A DNA stretch of 64,000 nt from Methanoregula sp. Its GTDB lineage: Archaea > Halobacteriota > Methanomicrobia > Methanomicrobiales > Methanospirillaceae. A program made the position numbers and the translations under genes. The notes below the pieces were generated by a model, which searched no databases, was not told the origin of the DNA, and saw only the letters and a program-made list of their open reading frames with translations. The first letter of the stretch is position 1, and each line of letters opens with the position of its first letter. The stretch covers positions 1-64,000 of the forward strand of contig JAJRCF010000016.1 of assembly GCA_028679075.1 (NCBI GenBank). The letters are read 5' to 3'. Below are positions 59,505-64,000 of this stretch, in pieces.

Positions 59505-61259
59505 TCACTTCCCAACGTCCCGGCGTTCACCAATCTGCTGGCGCCACATTGCATAATACAGACCTTTCTGGTCAAGAAGGCTCTGGTGAGAACCGGTCTC
59601 AACGATCTTTCCTGCCTCCATGACATAGATCACATCTGCGTGCAGTATCGTAGAGAGACGATGTGCGATCAGGAGGGAGATCTGGTCCCTGCTCGTGGAG
59701 ATATCCCGTATGGTGTTCGTGATATCCTCTTCGGTCAACGAATCGAGTGCCGACGTTGCTTCATCAAAGATTAAAAGCCGGGGATGGCGCAGCAATGCCC
59801 GGGCAATAGAGATGCGCTGCTTCTCCCCTCCAGACAACATCGTTCCCCCTTCCCCGATAAGCGTGTCAAGACCAAGACCGGAACGGATCAGTATCCCGTC
59901 GCACGCGGCCTTGTGCAACGCATCCTTCAACTGCCCGTCGGTCGCATCCGGCATCACAAACAGGAGGTTTTCCTTAATCGTACCCGAGAACAACTGGGCG
60001 TCCTGCGTCACGAGGCCAATCTGTCGTCGTAACGGGTTAAACCGGATCAGTGCAGAGGGCTGGCCGTTGAAATAGATCTCTCCGCCGTCAGGCCAGTATA
60101 ATCCCACCAGGAGTTTCATGAGCGTCGACTTGCCAGCACCGGAAGGACCGACAAACGCGATCGTTTCGCCGGTCTTCACGTGAAACGAGATCCCGTCAAT
60201 GGCGTTATACTTCGCAGTCCGGTGACGGAAGACGACCTCCTCAAAACGGATATCGTCCAGTTCTTCGATCTCGATCGGATTTTCCGGTCTCGTCTCAATC
60301 GGTTTCTGCATCAACCGGTCGAAATTATTTATGGACGCTTCGGCCTCGCGGTAATTCACGATAATCGTGCCAAGGTCCTGCAAGGGTACAAATATGATCG
60401 CGGTGATTGCCTGCATCGATACCAGTTCCCCGGTCGAGAGGACATCACGAAAGATCAACCAGAGAAGGATGAACAGGATCGACTGCTTCAGGATGGAAAG
60501 CGTCGTCCCCTGGAGGAACGTGAGGAGGCGGATCCGTTTTACTTTGATCATCTCCAGGTTGAAGATCTTCAAATTCTGTTCCCGCAGTCTCCGGATTTCC
60601 GGGAAGGTCAGGCCGAGACTTTTCACGAGCTCGACGTTCCGGAGGGATTCGGTGATCACCCCCGCGATCTCATTCGTTTCGCTGTTGATCTCTGTCTGCG
60701 TTGTCTTGATCTTTTTCGAGAGCAGCCAGGTCAGCGACCCGAGGATGAAGATACCAATGACAAAAACAGGTACCAGCAGCCAGTTCCTGGTAATGGAATA
60801 CACGAAAAGAAAACCAATTCCCACGAATGCGGAGAAGAGGACATTGATGAATGCATTGATGAATGTCTGGGTATCCGACCGAACTTTCTGCAATATCGAT
60901 AATGTCTCGCCGCTCCTCTGGTCCTCGAACTCGTCATATGCCAGGCGGAGCGTCTGCGCAAGGCCGTCGTTGTATATCTGCATCCCAAACATCTGCACAA
61001 CAAGCCGGGTGAAATAATCCTGGAATGTTTTTGCAGCCCGGGCGAGCACAGCAATTACAATCGCCACACCCAGCCAGAAGAGTACACCGGTGACCAGTGC
61101 AGGTTCTGTGAGGTTTCCCGGATTCAGGGCATAATCATCGATAATCTTCCCGAATATGATCGGGTCGATGAGGTTCAGCACCTGACAGGCAGCTGCTAAA
61201 ATAAGAGCAGCAACGATGAGCCTCTTCTGCGGGTCCAGATACTTCCAGAGGGTGGTCAT
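59505..61259 (-). CDS. ABC exporter, fused permease and ATPase
   Basis: A 584-residue half-transporter. Six membrane helices (about 20-310) precede an ATPase with Walker A GPSGAGKST, Q-loop VTQDAQLFSG, signature LSGGEKQRISIARAL, Walker B LLIFDEATSALD and H-loop IAHRLST. It would dimerise to export lipids or drugs (MsbA/Sav1866 type). ATG 61259 (MTTLWKYL) is preferred to the upstream 61295 because it starts at the first coupling helix. The downstream (minus-strand) end lies 2 bp from the inverted repeat before pirin. Confidence 0.95.
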   Translation of the reverse strand: MTTLWKYLDPQKRLIVAALILAAACQVLNLIDPIIFGKIIDDYALNPGNLTEPALVTGVLFWLGVAIVIAVLARAAKTFQDYFTRLVVQMFGMQIYNDGLAQTLRLAYDEFEDQRSGETLSILQKVRSDTQTFINAFINVLFSAFVGIGFLFVYSITRNWLLVPVFVIGIFILGSLTWLLSKKIKTTQTEINSETNEIAGVITESLRNVELVKSLGLTFPEIRRLREQNLKIFNLEMIKVKRIRLLTFLQGTTLSILKQSILFILLWLIFRDVLSTGELVSMQAITAIIFVPLQDLGTIIVNYREAEASINNFDRLMQKPIETRPENPIEIEELDDIRFEEVVFRHRTAKYNAIDGISFHVKTGETIAFVGPSGAGKSTLMKLLVGLYWPDGGEIYFNGQPSALIRFNPLRRQIGLVTQDAQLFSGTIKENLLFVMPDATDGQLKDALHKAACDGILIRSGLGLDTLIGEGGTMLSGGEKQRISIARALLRHPRLLIFDEATSALDSLTEEDITNTIRDISTSRDQISLLIAHRLSTILHADVIYVMEAGKIVETGSHQSLLDQKGLYYAMWRQQIGERRDVGK

Positions 61260-61417
61260 TATCGTATAACCGGCGTTATCCCAACATTTTCTCACAGGTA
61301 TCCAATGACGTTTATACCGGGATGCCCCGGAGTCAACATTCTCTGGACTACCTGATGAGGATTTCTGTCCCGCGTGGCGGTTATGCAGAGATCCTGTTTT
61401 GGCGTATCTGGAACGCT

Positions 61418-61428
61418 AAAATAAAAGA
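61418..61428 (-). terminator. T-rich terminator after rps17e
   Basis: On the coding strand, TTTTATTTTAG follows the S17e stop within a few bases. Confidence 0.4.
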
Positions 61429-61430
61429 GG

Positions 61431-61622
61431 TTATGTTCGTTTTTTGGAATTCATTTTTCTGGTGATATAACCGGCAATGCGGTTCCGGACTTTTTTGCTT
61501 CCAATGACCGCGGAGCTTGCGAGCTGGATTTTGTTCTCCTCAAAGTTATTCGTAAAGTACTCCCTCTGTTTTGCCAGAAGGGCAATACCGATATTTTTAA
61601 TGTATGACGGTTTGATTCCCAT
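61431..61622 (-). CDS. rps17e: 30S ribosomal protein S17e
   Basis: A 63-residue protein matching archaeal S17e: MGIKPSYIKNIGIALL, then the FTNNFEENKIQL and SKKVRNRIAGYITRKM signature segments. It is a small-subunit protein found in archaea and eukaryotes only, which confirms the domain of life. AGGAA lies 8 nt upstream of the ATG. It is followed by a TTTTATTTT tract. Confidence 0.96.
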   Translation of the reverse strand: MGIKPSYIKNIGIALLAKQREYFTNNFEENKIQLASSAVIGSKKVRNRIAGYITRKMNSKKRT

Positions 61623-61790
61623 GGAAAATTCCTGATGTTGTTATTATCTAAATGTGATGCGAAGGGATAATGATATGGTATACAACGACGGGAAATCCGG
61701 TCATCAGTTGTTAATGTCTCCGAGGGCAACCGGAAATTCCATTGAGAATTCAGTGGACCGGGTAAAGAGTTATAAAAAAATAAAAAAAAT

Positions 61791-62141
61791 GCTCTGTTGA
61801 ATTCCTTAGCCGGCTATGTAAATACTGTTTCGTAAGAGCAAAGCTCCCATTCGAATTGGAAGGAGTTTCACGAGAACGCTCTGACAATGTGAGCATTCCC
61901 ACCCCCTACGGGGGTCGCTCGGGCGCCTCGTCGGGCCCTCGCTGGGCAAGATGGTTAATCGGAAAACATGTATGCCGGGAAGGGGGGGTCAAGGGGTGCT
62001 CCCCTTGGGCTGTCTTCGCAGTCATCGGACTGCGAGACGAGAAGAGTGCATTAGCACTCTTCGAACGAGAGAGGGGGTCACCCTCATAACTACCACAAAG
62101 GATTCCCTAACTGCGTATAAATCGAGGATTTCAACAGAGCC
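61791..62141. mobile_element. MITE-like element, copy 2
   Basis: A 351-bp copy of the same element in opposite orientation. Its ends, GCTCTGTTGAA and TTTCAACAGAGC, are near-perfect inverted repeats, and a 9-bp direct repeat AAAAAAAAT (61782-61790 and 62142-62150) flanks it. The outer 120 bp on each side match copy 1 closely; the centre differs, with extra stem-loops (for example GAAGAGTGC/GCACTCTTC) in place of the CTCCCCC/GGGGGAG stem. No coding capacity. Confidence 0.87.
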
Positions 62142-62150
62142 AAAAAAAAT
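62142..62150 (-). terminator. Poly-T terminator of the thermosome gene
   Basis: Eight T on the coding strand, about 30 nt after the thermosome stop. This tract is also one of the direct repeats flanking MITE copy 2, so the element entered the terminator. Confidence 0.45.
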
Positions 62151-62177
62151 AGTAAACAGTTACCCCATGCCCGGCGT

Positions 62178-63770
62178 TTACCGGCCTGCGGGTCGGGACT
62201 GCGTGATCATCATGTCATCCACGCGGATGAGCATGGCGGCAGTTTCCGATGCACTCTGGATGGTCTGGCGTTTGGACCTGAGGGGTTCGATGACGCCTTC
62301 TGCCAGCATGTCAATGACTTTACCTTCGTACACGTTCAGGCCGAAATTTTTCTTACCCTGCGAGTGCACATTCTTGAGCTCGACCAGCTTGTCGATCGGG
62401 TTGAAGCCGGAATTCTCTGCAAGTGCCCGCGGAATGGACTCGTATGCGGCTGCATATGCTTCGATTGCCAGCTGCACGCGGCCACCGACCGTCTGTGCGT
62501 ACTCGCGGATCTTCATGAGGATCTCGGTTTCTACCGCCCCGCCACCAACAACATAGGTGCCGTCTTCCATCGCATCCATCACGACGCGGGTGCCATCGAC
62601 AACCGCCCGCTCGAGCTCGTCAAGCAGGTAGTCGCTTGTCCCGCGGAGCAGGATAGTCGTGGTCTTCGGGTTTTTGCAGCCGGATATGCGGGTCACTTTG
62701 CCTTCCTTGTCCTCTTCAACAAGATCGGCAACCCCGAGATCTTTTGCCGTAAGAGCTTCGGCCTTGCCAACAATGGTTGCGTTGAGGGCCCGGGATGCAT
62801 ACTTCATATCCTTCTCGGGCACATCTTCGATTGCAAGGACACCGGCTTTTGCCAGGTAGAACTGGGCAATGTCCGATATGCCCTTCTGGCAGAGGAGAAC
62901 GTTTGCGCCGCTGTTGATGATCGCATCGGCGAGTTTCTTCAATGCTTCGCGTTCCTGGATGCTGAACGCATTGACCTGGTCAACCGTCGAGATCTTAATC
63001 TTTGACTTTACCTGGGTCTTGGTGATCTCCAGGGGAGTCCCGATGAGAGCGACTTTTGCCTTGGCGATCTTTTTGGGCATTCCTTCGTGGACACGGGTCT
63101 TGTCGATGATCACGCCGCGGATCAGTTCGGCGTCGTCCATGGACGGTCCCTTCTGCTTCTTGATCATCACATCATCTTCGTCAACGAGCGTTTTGCCGTC
63201 AACTGTTTCGGCTACGGTCATGACCGCGTCGACAATAATGCTGTCGAGCTTGCCCTTCACCTGCTCGATGGACTTGCCGGTGATGGCAGTGTTGGTGATC
63301 TTGAGGAGGGTCTTCCGGTCCGATGCGCTGACCTTAAGCGAGAGACTGTTCACGATCGCGAGCGCTTTCTCCATGCCCATCCGGTAACCCTCTGCGATGA
63401 CCGTCGGGTGGATGCCCTGTTCGAGCATCGATTCGGCCTGTTCCATGAGGGCGCCGACAAGGATGACTGCGGTCGTAGTACCATCGCCGACTTCCTTATC
63501 CTGCGTGCGTGCGACCTCGATCACCATCTTTGCCCCGGGGTGCTTCACGGCGATCTCCCCGAGAATTGTTGCCCCGTCGTTGGTGATGACAATATCACCG
63601 GTTGGCCCTACGAGCATCTTGTCCATGCCCCGGGGCCCGAGCGTCGACCTGACGGCACCGGCAATTGCCTTTGCCGCCATAATATTCGAGCGCTGGGCCT
63701 CCTTCCCGCGGTTCTGTATCGTCCCCTCCCGGAGAATGATAATTGGCTGTCCGCCAAGCTGTTGTGACAT
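62178..63770 (-). CDS. thsA: Thermosome subunit (group II chaperonin)
   Basis: A 530-residue chaperonin: apical and equatorial motifs include [27 protein letters not shown], the nucleotide-binding [15 protein letters not shown], and the C-terminal [18 protein letters not shown]. It folds proteins in the closed double-ring complex with ATP and a built-in lid. The C-terminus is short ([11 protein letters not shown]) and lacks the Gly-Met repeats of many archaeal homologues. GAGGT lies 6 nt upstream of the ATG. Further thermosome genes are expected elsewhere in the genome. Confidence 0.97.
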   Translation of the reverse strand: MSQQLGGQPIIILREGTIQNRGKEAQRSNIMAAKAIAGAVRSTLGPRGMDKMLVGPTGDIVITNDGATILGEIAVKHPGAKMVIEVARTQDKEVGDGTTTAVILVGALMEQAESMLEQGIHPTVIAEGYRMGMEKALAIVNSLSLKVSASDRKTLLKITNTAITGKSIEQVKGKLDSIIVDAVMTVAETVDGKTLVDEDDVMIKKQKGPSMDDAELIRGVIIDKTRVHEGMPKKIAKAKVALIGTPLEITKTQVKSKIKISTVDQVNAFSIQEREALKKLADAIINSGANVLLCQKGISDIAQFYLAKAGVLAIEDVPEKDMKYASRALNATIVGKAEALTAKDLGVADLVEEDKEGKVTRISGCKNPKTTTILLRGTSDYLLDELERAVVDGTRVVMDAMEDGTYVVGGGAVETEILMKIREYAQTVGGRVQLAIEAYAAAYESIPRALAENSGFNPIDKLVELKNVHSQGKKNFGLNVYEGKVIDMLAEGVIEPLRSKRQTIQSASETAAMLIRVDDMMITQSRPAGR

Positions 63771-64000
63771 ATCTTACCTCACTGATTTTTTTGTTCCTGG
63801 TATTCCGGCATCGCCGTGTATACTCCCGGCATGCTGTTTCGGGTGCGGTACATTCGTGACCGGGGATTGCAATCGCTCCCCGTCACGGTGTGTTCGAAGG
63901 GATAGTGCCGGCCCGGGGCCTGGTTGCACCGGCTCCCAAAGTGTCCCTGTGACGGTCTACACTTGGTTCGTGGGCTCATATGTCTATCTGTTGTCCGGGG
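63771..64000. other. Thermosome upstream region with an imperfect stem
   Basis: CGTGACCGGGGA and TCCCCGTCACG (63855-63887) form a long inverted repeat with one bulged base, about 85 bp upstream of the ATG. It is a candidate heat-shock regulatory site. Open frames here look like chance. The region runs off the window. Confidence 0.35.

Noticed and set aside
63779-63979. 66-codon frame upstream of the thermosome
   Set aside because: Reads through the promoter region and an imperfect stem, with no ribosome binding site.
1-64000. tRNA, rRNA or CRISPR array
   Set aside because: No cloverleaf-type GGTTCRA arm with paired stems, no rRNA-like stretch and no regularly spaced repeats were seen by reading; a covariance-model scan would be decisive.

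Overview
The window comes from a methanogenic archaeon, most likely of the order Methanomicrobiales (Methanoregula-like). The evidence is a methanogenesis enzyme (formylmethanofuran:tetrahydromethanopterin formyltransferase, ftr), archaeal information-processing genes (TATA-binding protein, aIF1A, ribosomal protein S17e, a thermosome subunit, a DUF2070 membrane protein), archaeal promoters with GGAGGT-type ribosome binding sites, and many PAS-type histidine kinases. No rRNA, tRNA, CRISPR array or intact transposase was seen. The closest genus is an inference.

Layout. 0-10 kb: small zinc-ribbon proteins, a TerB-like protein, a secreted thaumatin-like protein, several lipoproteins (transglutaminase-like, Cache, META), a Holliday-junction-resolvase-related nuclease, a ProC-like reductase, and two frameshifted genes (a LEA14/WHy lipoprotein and an MFS exporter). 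10-19 kb: DUF2070, an Hsp20 chaperone, aIF1A, a 5'-nucleotidase and a response-regulator/histidine-kinase pair. 19-37 kb: an accessory region with secreted proteins, a PepSY-like/PepSY-like/subtilase operon, a decayed stretch at 24.6-27.2 kb with small ORFs and a pseudogene, an ABC-2 exporter, two amino-acid permeases, a PrsW-type intramembrane protease and a membrane-anchored winged-helix regulator. 37-43 kb: a pentameric ligand-gated ion channel homologue, further exporters, and sensory or binding lipoproteins. 43-51 kb: KTSC, 5-formyl-THF cyclo-ligase, ftr, an HxxxD acyltransferase, a chagasin-like protease inhibitor, a short ornithine cyclodeaminase/alanine dehydrogenase relative, and TBP. 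51-64 kb: two large PAS kinases, a nitroreductase/pirin pair, an ABC exporter, S17e and the thermosome, with two inverted copies of a MITE-like element at 55.15 and 61.79 kb.

The most notable pattern is a recurrent element of about 35 bp. It has an A/T tract joined to TTTCACTCATCG (often mirrored by an upstream AGTGAA half-site), followed about 5 nt later by TTAT. I find 12 copies, all on the + strand. Eleven lie between 19.2 and 37 kb and one is at 49 kb. Most sit 25-120 nt upstream of genes for secreted or membrane proteins, including the subtilase operon and the chagasin inhibitor, and upstream of two winged-helix regulators. Housekeeping genes in the same window lack it. I read it as the promoter/operator of an uncharacterised regulon centred on extracellular proteolysis and envelope functions. 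This is inference and needs transcript-start data.

Other points: two MITE copies have perfect 12-bp terminal repeats and 8-9 bp target duplications; ftr is coupled to 5-formyl-THF cyclo-ligase; and an archaeon carries thaumatin-like and Cys-loop-channel-like proteins. Three separate reading-frame breaks can each be explained by loss of one base in a homopolymer, which raises the possibility of sequencing error rather than gene decay.
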